A stretch of 7,264 bases of DNA from a bacterium (GTDB lineage: Bacteria > Cyanobacteriota > Vampirovibrionia > Obscuribacterales > Obscuribacteraceae): the NCBI GenBank assembly GCA_030431355.1, contig JAUIJG010000276.1, positions 1 to 7,264 on the forward strand. Direction: 5' to 3'. The notes under the pieces were generated by a model. The model made no database searches and was not told the DNA's origin. It was given only the letters and a program-made list of their open reading frames with translations. Each line of letters starts with the position of its first letter. Position 1 is the first letter of the stretch. A program made the position numbers and the translations under genes. Of this stretch, positions 1-6,071 are shown in pieces.

Positions 1-338
1 TTGCCTTTGGTCGGGGCCTCATCATCGGCACCCCGTGCTGACATAGCCGGATAGCGCGGGTAGGGTGGGATCGTCGACGGGTCGACAGTGCACCGGGGCA
101 TCATGAGCATGGTGGTGAAGAGCGAGACGATGAAGCCGATGAGAACAGCCACCGCACCGTGCAGTGCCTTGAGCGTGCCGGTTTCACCCAGGGCCTCCAG
201 GGTCGGAACCTCCCCGGCACCCCAGGTGGGCGCCAGATAGGTGATGCCGCTGAAGATGGCGATGGAGACTGCCAGGAATATGGAGAGAGGAATGAATCGG
301 GAAAGGGCAGTGGATCTGCTAGAACCTTTCTGTGACAT
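1..338 (-). CDS. Two-helix membrane protein, C-terminus cut by window edge
   Basis: Reading leftward from the ATG at 338-336 the frame stays open to position 1, giving 112 residues of a protein whose end lies outside the window. A GGAG about 11 bases upstream of the ATG is a usable ribosome site. The protein starts with a short polar stretch (MSQKGSSRSTALSR), then a hydrophobic helix at about residues 15-36. A soluble loop (about 37-57) contains a Glu/Thr-rich piece. A second helix lies at about 58-80 and ends in a methionine-rich stretch (TTMLMM). A proline/tyrosine-rich tail (PPYPRYP) and an acidic Ala-Asp-Glu stretch follow. I do not recognise the family. The gene follows the Nfu-like gene on the same strand after 96 bases, so co-transcription is possible. 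The frame choice rests on the hydrophobic pattern and the start site; a longer overlapping minus-strand frame at 101-502 is Ser/Arg/Pro-rich and looks like a shadow. Confidence 0.6.
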   Translation of the reverse strand, partial: MSQKGSSRSTALSRFIPLSIFLAVSIAIFSGITYLAPTWGAGEVPTLEALGETGTLKALHGAVAVLIGFIVSLFTTMLMMPRCTVDPSTIPPYPRYPAMSARGADDEAPTKG

Positions 339-434
339 TTTAGACTTGACTCCGTTTGTGTTTGTTTGACGAGAGGGGAGGTCCTCCTGGAACCTCCACA
401 AACTCTCAAAATCCTGCTTGAACGATTGCTCGTT

Positions 435-827
435 TTACTTACTTTCGCACTTGCCCCGGCACTTGCATTGAGAACATGCAGAGTAATCCTGGATCTCCAC
501 ATCTTCCTTCGGGAAATAGACTTCGCCGATTATTTGAAGCGCTCTATCGTGAACAGTGTCCCAGGTGTCGGCTTTCAGCATGATAATGAGGTCATGCTGG
601 CGCAGCACAATATGGGTCAGGTCAGGTAGCTCGAGGAGTTTGCCGATCGCTTCGGCGGATTCAGCGGTGATCCTCGACTGAAAGACCAGCTCTTGAAGCT
701 GGTTCCTGTCCATTTTGGGATGGGCGACCACGGTCTCCATGACGCCGGCCATCGGTTTGGATACAGCATAACAGCGGACAATGGAGCCGGGTGAGGAGGC
801 GAAGCGAATGCGATTCTCGGTAGGCAT
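435..827 (-). CDS. Small protein resembling Nfu/NifU N-terminal domain, with Cys-cluster tail
   Basis: A 130-residue soluble protein with a GGAAAGG ribosome site about 7 bases before the ATG. Residues 57-104 follow the pattern of the Nfu_N (NifU-like scaffold N-terminal) domain. A helix with small residues leads into LLELPDLTHIVLRQHDLIIM, which matches the family's 'LF.lpGV..v....dfitv.k' strand-turn-strand. A conserved-looking Trp (W89) and a closing helix follow. The N-terminus (PTENRIRFASSPGSIV) also resembles the 'TPNPN.lkF.pg' start of that domain. The usual C-terminal CxxC NifU domain is missing. Instead the last 13 residues carry four cysteines, C118, C121, C123 and C127 (C-x2-C-x-C-x3-C), well placed to bind zinc or an Fe-S cluster. 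The match is made by eye. What is seen is the Cys cluster; the Nfu-like fold and any role in metal or Fe-S handling are inferred. A generic small metal-binding protein is the alternative. Confidence 0.75.
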   Translation of the reverse strand: MPTENRIRFASSPGSIVRCYAVSKPMAGVMETVVAHPKMDRNQLQELVFQSRITAESAEAIGKLLELPDLTHIVLRQHDLIIMLKADTWDTVHDRALQIIGEVYFPKEDVEIQDYSACSQCKCRGKCESK

Positions 828-900
828 TTTTAGCCTTTCCGGGGAGAGTAATTACAGCTCTTCCCTGATGCGGTTGAGACAGCTAGAAGCTGGGCGGAGG

Positions 901-929
901 AGGGGCATCCGGAGATGTAGGATGCCCCT
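901..929 (-). terminator. Strong stem-loop 20 bases after terC, no T tract
   Basis: AGGGGCATCC (901-910) pairs perfectly with GGATGCCCCT (920-929) around a 9-base loop, a 10-bp GC-rich stem. It lies about 20 bases past the terC stop and before the Nfu-like gene, the place expected for a terminator or for an mRNA-stabilising 3' structure. No run of T follows on either strand, so it is not a textbook intrinsic terminator. It may act as a 3'-end barrier or cause partial read-through. Confidence 0.45.
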
Positions 930-949
930 GGAAAAGGCGTAGTTGACGC

Positions 950-1693
950 TTATCCGTCTTTGTTCTTCTTCTCTTTCTCTTTCGCTTTACGAGCGTTGCT
1001 CGAGAAGCGCATTTGAAGCAGGTCCACGACGAAGGCGAAGGCCATCGCCGCATAGATGTATCCCTTGGAGATATGCTCGCCAAAGCCTTCCATGAAGAGC
1101 ACGAAGCCGATCAGGATCAGGAAAGACATGGCCAGAATCTTGAGGGTTGGGTGACGGTCGATGAAGTTGGCTACCGGATTGGCCGCCACCATCATCAGTC
1201 CGATCGAGATCACCACCGCGGTGATCATCACCCACACTTGCTCGGCCATGCCGACGGCGGTGATAACGCTGTCGATGGAGAAAACGATGTCGAGGAGCAT
1301 GATGTTGCCGATTACCATGGCAAAACTTGCCGCGGCTCCGACTTGCTTGTCCTCTTTGTGGCTTCCTTCCACCTTCTCGTAGATTTCCGAGATGCTTTTC
1401 ACCACAAGAATGCCGCCGCCCAGGATGAGGATCAGATCCCTCCAGGAGAAAGCATGTTCGAGCAAAGTGAATACGGGTTGGGTAAGACCCATTATCCAGG
1501 TAAGTCCGAGCAGCATGAGAATGCGAATACACATTGCTCCCAGAAGACCGTAGCGTCGCGCCGCCGGTCTCTGGTGCTCGGGTAGCTTGTTGGAGAGGAC
1601 GGCGATGAAGATGATGTTGTCGATTCCGAGAACGATCTCCAGAGCCGTCAGGGCGAGAAGCGCAGCAAGCGCCTCGCCTGTGAAAAACTCCAT
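950..1693 (-). CDS. terC: TerC family integral membrane protein
   Basis: A 247-residue polytopic membrane protein of the TerC family. Its two signature segments are both present: EIVLGIDN at residues 19-26 and DIVFSIDS at 135-142. In each, acidic residues within the helix (E19, D25; D135, D141) are the family's presumed metal-binding positions. About seven helices can be drawn, including ones near 8-33, 50-70, 86-102, 125-148, 154-172, 186-203 and 211-228. The late KGYIYAAMAFAFVVDLLQM segment (210-228) is also typical. A lysine-rich tail (KAKEKEKKNKDG) is probably cytosolic. Length fits the short YgdQ-like branch, not the longer Alx type. TerC relatives are linked to tellurite resistance, to manganese export and to metal loading of exported proteins; which applies here cannot be read from the sequence. 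AAAGGAGG at 1699-1706, 5 bases from the ATG, fixes the start. I looked for a yybP-ykoY manganese riboswitch in the leader and saw none. Confidence 0.95.
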   Translation of the reverse strand: MEFFTGEALAALLALTALEIVLGIDNIIFIAVLSNKLPEHQRPAARRYGLLGAMCIRILMLLGLTWIMGLTQPVFTLLEHAFSWRDLILILGGGILVVKSISEIYEKVEGSHKEDKQVGAAASFAMVIGNIMLLDIVFSIDSVITAVGMAEQVWVMITAVVISIGLMMVAANPVANFIDRHPTLKILAMSFLILIGFVLFMEGFGEHISKGYIYAAMAFAFVVDLLQMRFSSNARKAKEKEKKNKDG

Positions 1694-2224
1694 CTAAGCC
1701 TCCTTTGACTGAGATTGGAAGTTGTTGGATTAAGCTTTTGTTTCGTTACACCACATCCCTGTACTCGAAACCGCACCGAACAAAAGCGAGCCGATAGTCT
1801 GCCATGGGCGAGAGTGAGCTCGATTAAGTCCTGAGTTTGGTGGGGTTTAAGTTTTTTGGGATCCTTGGGATTTGGTTTCCTTGCAAGAAATAAGAGGTGA
1901 CGAAACAACGTGCAGATACTGTCAAAAGTTCTTTAGTAGAACAATGACGCTATCAAGAGCTTTATATGTTCAAAATTAGTTACAGAATTCTTGAAAGTAT
2001 TAGGTGGCCGCGGTTTACGGATAAAGTATTGGGAATTCACAATTTTTAGATTAGTGAATGACAACCTTGCTCAACTCGCGAAAGCTTTCCTTTAGCGAGG
2101 TTCATATATCTTGGCTTGCCGAAATCCATGCTTTTGAATTTGAGGAGTTGAAGCCGGAATTTTGCTGCAGATTTGATAAGCTTTGCTTCGGTTCGACGTT
2201 AATATTATAGTTGGTAGTAAAGCT
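1694..2224. other. Divergent intergenic region between terC and the hydrolase gene
   Basis: These 530 bases must hold the promoters of both divergent genes. Next to terC, the minus-strand leader has a C/A-rich stretch (opposite 1836-1884) that includes a tandem 9-mer, TTGGGATCC then TTGGGATTT on the plus strand at 1856-1873. TTGACA occurs on the minus strand near 1920, but I see no matching -10 box. Near the hydrolase gene on the plus strand are ATTCAC/GTGAAT (2035-2040 with 2054-2059), and GCGAG at 2095-2099, which can pair with either CTCGC (2075-2079) or an upstream AACCTTGC (2063-2070). TATAGT at about 2208-2213, 17 bases after TTGCTT, is a possible -10 box, but it would leave almost no leader. 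Minus-strand frame 1648-1908 overlaps terC out of frame and is Arg/Lys-rich without domain features, so it is not called. Confidence 0.5.
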
Positions 2225-2941
2225 ATGAAAAAAGAATTCCACGATTACACGGATGCTGGCGAAACTTTTGAAGGTTACGTAGCCTGTGATGATTCCACCG
2301 GGGATAAAAGACCCTGCGTTCTTGTCAGTCACGCCTGGGGTGGTCAGAGTGATTTTGAAAGAGAGAAAGCCGCCATGCTTGCTGAGCTTGGTTACGTAGG
2401 TTTTGCCATCGATGTGTACGGGAAGGGCAAGCGTGGTAGCACAATGGATGAAAATGCCAAACTCATGCAGCCTTTCATGGATGACCGTAAATTATTGCTT
2501 TCGAGGATGCAAATCGCTCTCAATGCGGCGAAGAAGCTTCCCCATGTAGATTCGACCAAGATAGCCGCCATCGGCTTCTGCTTTGGTGGTCTCTGTGTTC
2601 TGGATCTTGCTCGTAGTGTCGCTGATGGTGTCAAGGGTGTGGTTAGCTTCCACGGACTTTTTGCTCCTCCTGAGATAGGAGAACAGAAGAAGATAGAGTC
2701 TAAAGTCCTTATTCTGCATGGCTATGATGATCCTATGGCTACTCCAGACAGTATGGTAGGCATTGCCAAAGAGCTCAGCCAGGCCGGAGCGGACTGGCAG
2801 ATCCATGCCTATGGAAATACGGTCCATGCTTTTACCAATCCCCAGGCCAACATGCCTGAGAATGGCATCCTCTACAAGGAGTGCGCCGAGAAGCGTTCCT
2901 TCAAATCCATGGAGAATTTCCTGGCGGAAATATTTGCCTAG
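2225..2941 (+). CDS. Dienelactone hydrolase family protein (alpha/beta hydrolase)
   Basis: A 238-residue cytosolic alpha/beta hydrolase of the dienelactone hydrolase family; no signal peptide is seen. The catalytic triad is complete. The nucleophile is C119 in GFCFGG (117-122), the acid is D169 in LHGYDDP (164-170), and the base is H201 in YGNTVHAF (196-203). VLVSHAWGG (32-40) supplies the strand and oxyanion-hole turn, and YVGFAIDVYGKG (57-68) is also family-typical. Characterised members open lactone rings such as 4-carboxymethylenebut-2-en-4-olide in chlorocatechol breakdown. Many homologues outside such operons have unknown substrates, and no aromatic degradation gene is nearby. The frame extends upstream to a TTG at 2183, but the ATG at 2225 gives the usual family N-terminus (MKKEFHDYTDAGETFEGYVA). 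Neither start has a strong ribosome site; GGTAG lies upstream of the ATG. It is the only plus-strand gene here, a single-gene unit closed by the stem-loop at 2988-3031. Confidence 0.92.
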   Translation: MKKEFHDYTDAGETFEGYVACDDSTGDKRPCVLVSHAWGGQSDFEREKAAMLAELGYVGFAIDVYGKGKRGSTMDENAKLMQPFMDDRKLLLSRMQIALNAAKKLPHVDSTKIAAIGFCFGGLCVLDLARSVADGVKGVVSFHGLFAPPEIGEQKKIESKVLILHGYDDPMATPDSMVGIAKELSQAGADWQIHAYGNTVHAFTNPQANMPENGILYKECAEKRSFKSMENFLAEIFA

Positions 2942-2987
2942 ATCCGGTAGGATCTAGATACAACTAAATCTGATAGTAAAAGCTGAA

Positions 2988-3031
2988 GAAACAAAAGATA
3001 AGCACCTTCCCTGGTGCTTTTCTTTTGTTTC
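2988..3031. terminator. Long bidirectional intrinsic terminator between convergent genes
   Basis: GAAACAAAAGATAAGCACC (2988-3006) pairs with GGTGCTTTTCTTTTGTTTC (3013-3031) over 19 positions with one mismatch, around a 6-base loop. The core AGCACC/GGTGCT followed by TTTTCTTTT is a classic intrinsic terminator for the hydrolase gene on the plus strand. Read on the minus strand, the stem is followed by TTATCTTTT, so it can also stop the TPR gene. An additional perfect 8-bp inverted repeat, CTAGATCC with GGATCTAG (2938-2957), overlaps the hydrolase stop codon and has no T tract. Confidence 0.88.
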
Positions 3032-3074
3032 GTGCTTGCGAGGTGAACAGGAGAATTCAGTCTGGCTTGCCGGT

Positions 3075-3629
3075 CTAGAATCCCAGCATGGTGATACAGC
3101 GATCGAGATCATCTTCCGTGCGAGCCAGATCGTCACCCAACTTTCTGGGCCATTCCTTTCCGACCTGAACTGCTTTCTCCCAGTATTCCCGTGCCTCCAC
3201 CAGGTATCCTGCTCGATAACGAAGTTGTCCCAACCAACCCAGAGCGTGGAAGGCGTACCAGTGATCCCTGCCCAGATTGCTGTCCACTTTTCTGAGCGCG
3301 GATTCGGCCAGGCGTTCCGCCTCATCCAGATCGTCTCGGTTGAAGGCTTGTTGGCAGCGCTCCAGAATCCTGTCGACTTCGTTCATGAATCTTCTCTCGT
3401 AGAAATTGAAGTCTGTCTGGGAGCTGTTGTGCGCCTGGTCTTGACGGATGTTGGCTGGATTGCCGGCGGAGGGGCCGGAGTAAACCGGTATCGGCGCCAA
3501 TCCCATATCCTGGTAGTAATAGTCGTTGTAGCGGTATTCGTGTCGATTTTTGCGTGCCAGTCGCAGGATGATGATGCCCAGGACGACCACAGCGGCGACC
3601 ACGTAGTACCAGAAATTTTCGTGTTGCAT
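3075..3629 (-). CDS. Membrane-anchored TPR protein
   Basis: A 184-residue protein. Residues 6-24 (FWYYVVAAVVVLGIIILRL) form one transmembrane helix, followed by a positive stretch (RKNRH), so the N-terminus is probably outside and the rest cytosolic by the positive-inside rule. A tyrosine- and proline-rich linker (32-60) and a polar spacer (61-75) follow. Residues 82-113 form TPR-like helices (LDEAERLAESALRKV). Residues 127-158 form a good TPR unit, with the W-x-G-x-x-x-Y-x-x-G-x-x-x-E-A pattern and YWEKAVQVG. TPR units usually bind partner proteins; no partner can be named. The frame extends upstream to 3815, but that would overlap the neighbouring gene and add a non-hydrophobic lead. The ATG at 3629 has an AAGGG ribosome site and puts the helix at the N-terminus. 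It lies 151 bases downstream of the four-helix protein gene on the same strand and may be co-transcribed with it. Confidence 0.85.
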   Translation of the reverse strand: MQHENFWYYVVAAVVVLGIIILRLARKNRHEYRYNDYYYQDMGLAPIPVYSGPSAGNPANIRQDQAHNSSQTDFNFYERRFMNEVDRILERCQQAFNRDDLDEAERLAESALRKVDSNLGRDHWYAFHALGWLGQLRYRAGYLVEAREYWEKAVQVGKEWPRKLGDDLARTEDDLDRCITMLGF

Positions 3630-3780
3630 ATCTTGACCCTTGGATGTTGATGAATCGGCGTTCTCTAGGAGTTCCTTTCTTTGAGGCTCAACCGAAGATG
3701 TTAGTTGGAATGTTCCTGATGTTCGATACGGTTTTTTGCTGGTTCTCAGCTCCAGTTGTTTGGTTACCCAGGGGTAATGA

Positions 3781-4176
3781 CTAGAGCAGAAAGCCCACGC
3801 AGAGCGTCGCGACAACGAGGGCGAGGAAGAGAGCGATGCCGATGAAGAGGGTGACCATACGTTCTCGAATGACCAGGGTCTCTGGTCTGAAGTAGGCGTA
3901 GAGGTTGACGAAGAGCGTCGAACCTGCCACCCAGCCGATATTCAGGATCCACTTCTGGGCCGTGGAGAGACCGTCTTCGCCGATGAAGCCGCTCATTCCC
4001 ACAGCAATCAAAGCCAGGTAGCTGAGAAAGCTGTAGGTGAGTCCGAAGCAGAAGGCGGATCCGGTGCCTCCCTTGAACTGGAAAATGCTCTCGTTCACGT
4101 TCAGCACCCGGGCAATGAGCAGGGCGGCAAGACTGGAAAGAAGCAGAAAGTGAAGGGACAGGAAGACAATAGGCAT
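3781..4176 (-). CDS. Four-helix membrane protein of unknown function
   Basis: A 131-residue hydrophobic protein with four predicted transmembrane helices, at about residues 3-23, 43-63, 77-96 and 107-131. The first loop contains NVNESIFQFKGGTGSAF, and the short segment between helices 3 and 4 is FRPETLVIRER, so the basic residues place that loop inside. I recognise no conserved catalytic or binding motif and no family. The frame extends upstream to a TTG at 4251. The ATG at 4176 is chosen because AAGGAA lies 8 bases before it and because the extension is polar and unlike a leader. A structured leader with a 14-bp stem-loop lies about 85-115 bases upstream. It precedes the TPR gene on the same strand. 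A membrane pair is plausible but rests only on adjacency. A small TTACCC/GGGTAA inverted repeat (3764-3777) follows its stop. Confidence 0.8.
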   Translation of the reverse strand: MPIVFLSLHFLLLSSLAALLIARVLNVNESIFQFKGGTGSAFCFGLTYSFLSYLALIAVGMSGFIGEDGLSTAQKWILNIGWVAGSTLFVNLYAYFRPETLVIRERMVTLFIGIALFLALVVATLCVGFLL

Positions 4177-4551
4177 AGTCAAATTCCTTGGGGATTTGAA
4201 GTTCGAAAGTTTCCGATCTCTCAAGAGATGCGGAATCAATAATGGACGCAAACAGACGGTACAAACCGGGTCATGGCTGTGACTCGGTTTGTATTTCTAA
4301 TGGAGGGGAAGACTTTGCTTTAAGTGTTTCTCCGGTTAAAGAATGGGATGGAATGTACTTTTCACCCTAGACTTCAAAAGCTTCTAAAACAATATACTTA
4401 GCTATAAGAGAGAGATTAAAAATAGGGTTCTATTTTCTTTGATATTGCGAGAAGCTCTCAGGCAATGATTGTACGGGCTCTTGCTAATCGAGAATGATAC
4501 CAATGGAGGTATTATGATATTGAGGCTCGCTTGTACTGCTATGGTTTGATT
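4177..4551 (-). other. Intergenic region: 3' end of GGDEF gene and leader of four-helix gene
   Basis: This 375-base gap holds no credible gene. Apart from the stem-loop at 4260-4293 it contains a weak AT-rich stem, AAAATAG/CTATTTT with a 4-base loop (4419-4436). On the minus strand this is followed by a T and then TAATC, and it might be a poor terminator for the GGDEF gene. AT-rich sequence at 4385-4440 includes TATATT and TATAGC on the minus strand, the likeliest place for a promoter of the four-helix gene, though no well-spaced -35 box was found. Confidence 0.4.
4260..4293. promoter_or_regulatory. 14-bp stem-loop in leader of four-helix gene
   Basis: TACAAACCGGGTCA (4260-4273) pairs with TGACTCGGTTTGTA (4280-4293) around TGGCTG, with a single G-T position. 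On the plus strand it is followed by TTTC, a terminator-like context, but no plus-strand gene lies to its left closer than the hydrolase. On the minus strand it would sit 84-117 bases before the start of the four-helix gene and 259 bases after the GGDEF stop. It may be a leader regulatory hairpin, a protein operator (it is a near-perfect dyad) or a distal terminator. Its function is not shown by the sequence. Confidence 0.5.
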
Positions 4552-5853
4552 TCAGCTTGCGCAGACATTGCTGGCGTTTTTCTTGGCGCTGTGTAAACGC
4601 CAGTTGGCCAGGTCTAGCAATTCATCAACGGTTTTGCCGTCTTCCGGAAAGTGGGCTATACCGGCACAGACTCGAACGGTTTTGTCGAGACTGGGGATCT
4701 TAATCAAGGAGAAATCTAACACGGCATTCTTGATCTCCGCTTCGATATCTTCTTTCAGACCCTTAACCACGAGCACTATCTCGTCCCCTGCCCAACGGCA
4801 GACCAGGGCGGAGCGGTTGCTCAATCGCTGATGCAGAAAGGAGCTGAGGGTTACTAGAACCCTGTCTCCGGCCGCGTGTCCGTAGGTGTCGTTTATGGAT
4901 TTAAGTTTGCCGATGTCCAACCAGGCGAAAGTGAGGTTTGTCGTGACGCTGTCCGGGTCTTCTAGCTGGGGAATGTACTTGTCGTAGAGTCTGTCTCGCA
5001 AGCAAAGTCCTGTTAGATAATCTCTTCCCGCAGCCTCTGCAGTAGCCCGGGTTCGCTTGCCGATATTCTTCGCTTTCTCTCCGATTTCATCTCCGTCTCC
5101 ATCAAGCGACAGAGATTCGTCCGCCGACCATTGAGCCACTTTGTCCTGGTCGATCTCTTTGCCCTTTGAACTGAAGAGCAAGATGGACATATTGTCCCAT
5201 CGAGAAGAGTTACGCAGGCTTTTACAGAGTTCCTGAGGGCTTATGGCGAACAGCTCCGTATCGACCAGGAGCATGTCCGGTTCGAAATCGTAGAGAAACT
5301 CCAGGGTTCTCTGGGGTCTTAGAACAAACTTTGACTCTATATTTGCTCGCTCCATCTTGCTGGCCAGCTTTGCTGTTGTCTGGGGCGATTCGGAGACGAC
5401 CAGAGCCCGGTATTGCTCGAAGGAGTCGGAGATAAGGGTGCCTATTGCGTTGGCTAGTTTGTCCAAACCGATAGGCTTCTGCAAAATTAGTGAACCCCTG
5501 GGCTTTTCACTCTTCAGCTTTGCCGATTTCATTCCTTCTTCCAGGACAAACAAAGCCGGTATGTTTCTGTTGGTAGGCAGACTTCTGATCTCATTCAAGA
5601 ATGAGACCGCTTTGTCTTCTCCGTCTTTGCCCACTCCAACAATAAGACCGCTGAACTCCTTTCTTGAAGCTTCCAGCAGAATTTTGGAGCGCTCTTTGGT
5701 GGTTACGAATTCGCAGAGCATGTTCTGGGCGCTGGAGGAGATCCACTCCAGAAATTCTTTGTCTTTGTCACAGACTAGAAGGCGAGGCTTTTTGTAAATC
5801 TCCTGGGTCGTCAACGATTCATACTGCCCGTTGGAGATTGTCCGGTCTGTCAT
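4552..5853 (-). CDS. PleD-like receiver-receiver-GGDEF protein, predicted diguanylate cyclase
   Basis: A 433-residue cytosolic protein. Receiver-like domain 1 (about 23-140) keeps an acidic pocket residue (D29) and the K126-P127 pair, but the phosphoacceptor position is glycine (G73 in LIVGVG). Receiver-like domain 2 (about 148-255) has a plausible acceptor, D198 in MLLVDTEL, but lacks the closing lysine and the full acidic pair. After a short linker the GGDEF domain starts at RDYLTGL (277-283). D313, N321 and D330 match the PleD metal and guanine positions, and K318, G325 and H326 are present. The signature is AGDEI (355-359) rather than GGDEF. The allosteric I-site RxxD is NRSA (346-349), so product feedback should be absent. 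Expected reaction: two GTP to c-di-GMP; retained D330 favours this over the hybrid cGAMP-making Hypr type. An AGGTAG about 7 bases before the ATG and the promoter at 5977-6005 support this start. Confidence 0.92.
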   Translation of the reverse strand: MTDRTISNGQYESLTTQEIYKKPRLLVCDKDKEFLEWISSSAQNMLCEFVTTKERSKILLEASRKEFSGLIVGVGKDGEDKAVSFLNEIRSLPTNRNIPALFVLEEGMKSAKLKSEKPRGSLILQKPIGLDKLANAIGTLISDSFEQYRALVVSESPQTTAKLASKMERANIESKFVLRPQRTLEFLYDFEPDMLLVDTELFAISPQELCKSLRNSSRWDNMSILLFSSKGKEIDQDKVAQWSADESLSLDGDGDEIGEKAKNIGKRTRATAEAAGRDYLTGLCLRDRLYDKYIPQLEDPDSVTTNLTFAWLDIGKLKSINDTYGHAAGDRVLVTLSSFLHQRLSNRSALVCRWAGDEIVLVVKGLKEDIEAEIKNAVLDFSLIKIPSLDKTVRVCAGIAHFPEDGKTVDELLDLANWRLHSAKKNASNVCAS

Positions 5854-5976
5854 GATTGGTCTACCTGAAATGCTTGCTGCCTATTACTAAGTACCCTTCG
5901 GATATTCAAATTCTTCCCTACTGGCAATTAAAAAGCCATTGGGAGTGGCTGAAAATTAACTGAATTCGTTTGCTAA

Positions 5977-6005
5977 ACTATATGCAATAGTAAAATGCTT
6001 CTCAA
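5977..6005 (-). promoter_or_regulatory. Sigma-70-type promoter for the GGDEF gene
   Basis: On the minus strand TTGAGA (6005-6000) and TATAGT (5982-5977) are separated by exactly 17 bases; they match the -35 and -10 consensus at 5 of 6 and 5 of 6 positions. Transcription would start near 5970 and leave a leader of about 115 bases before the ATG at 5853. The -35 box overlaps the end of the T tract of the preceding gene's terminator by two bases. Confidence 0.65.
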
Positions 6006-6040
6006 AAAAATGGGGAGTTCAGTTGTTTTTGAAAACCCCA
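6004..6040 (-). terminator. Intrinsic terminator of the HD hydrolase gene
   Basis: On the minus strand TGGGG (6040-6036) pairs with CCCCA (6015-6011), an inner TTTTC/AAAA pairing is possible, and seven T follow (6010-6004). It begins 31 bases after the TGA of the HD gene. A GTTTTT after the stem on the plus strand makes weak action in the other direction possible. The outer stem is short and the loop about 20 bases, so efficiency may be moderate. Confidence 0.7.
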
Positions 6041-6071
6041 GTTTTTAGCGTGTTTCATGATCACTTCGTCC

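Noticed and set aside
101..502. Minus-strand 133-codon frame
   Set aside because: Rich in Ser, Arg and Pro, overlaps both the two-helix gene and the Nfu-like gene, and has no domain-like pattern; the alternative frame starting at 338 gives two clean membrane helices.
1013..1585. Plus-strand 190-codon frame opposite terC
   Set aside because: His/Asp/Glu-rich mirror of the hydrophobic terC codons; the TerC frame is certain from its motifs.
1694..1908. Possible yybP-ykoY manganese riboswitch ahead of terC
   Set aside because: Known for some TerC genes such as alx, but the conserved GGGGAGUA-type core was not found in the leader.
2183..2224. Upstream TTG start for the hydrolase
   Set aside because: Adds 14 residues not typical of the family, with no ribosome site; the ATG at 2225 gives the usual N-terminus.
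3036..3650. Plus-strand 204-codon frame opposite the TPR gene
   Set aside because: Antisense to a frame with clear TPR and membrane features; it would also begin within a few bases of a terminator.
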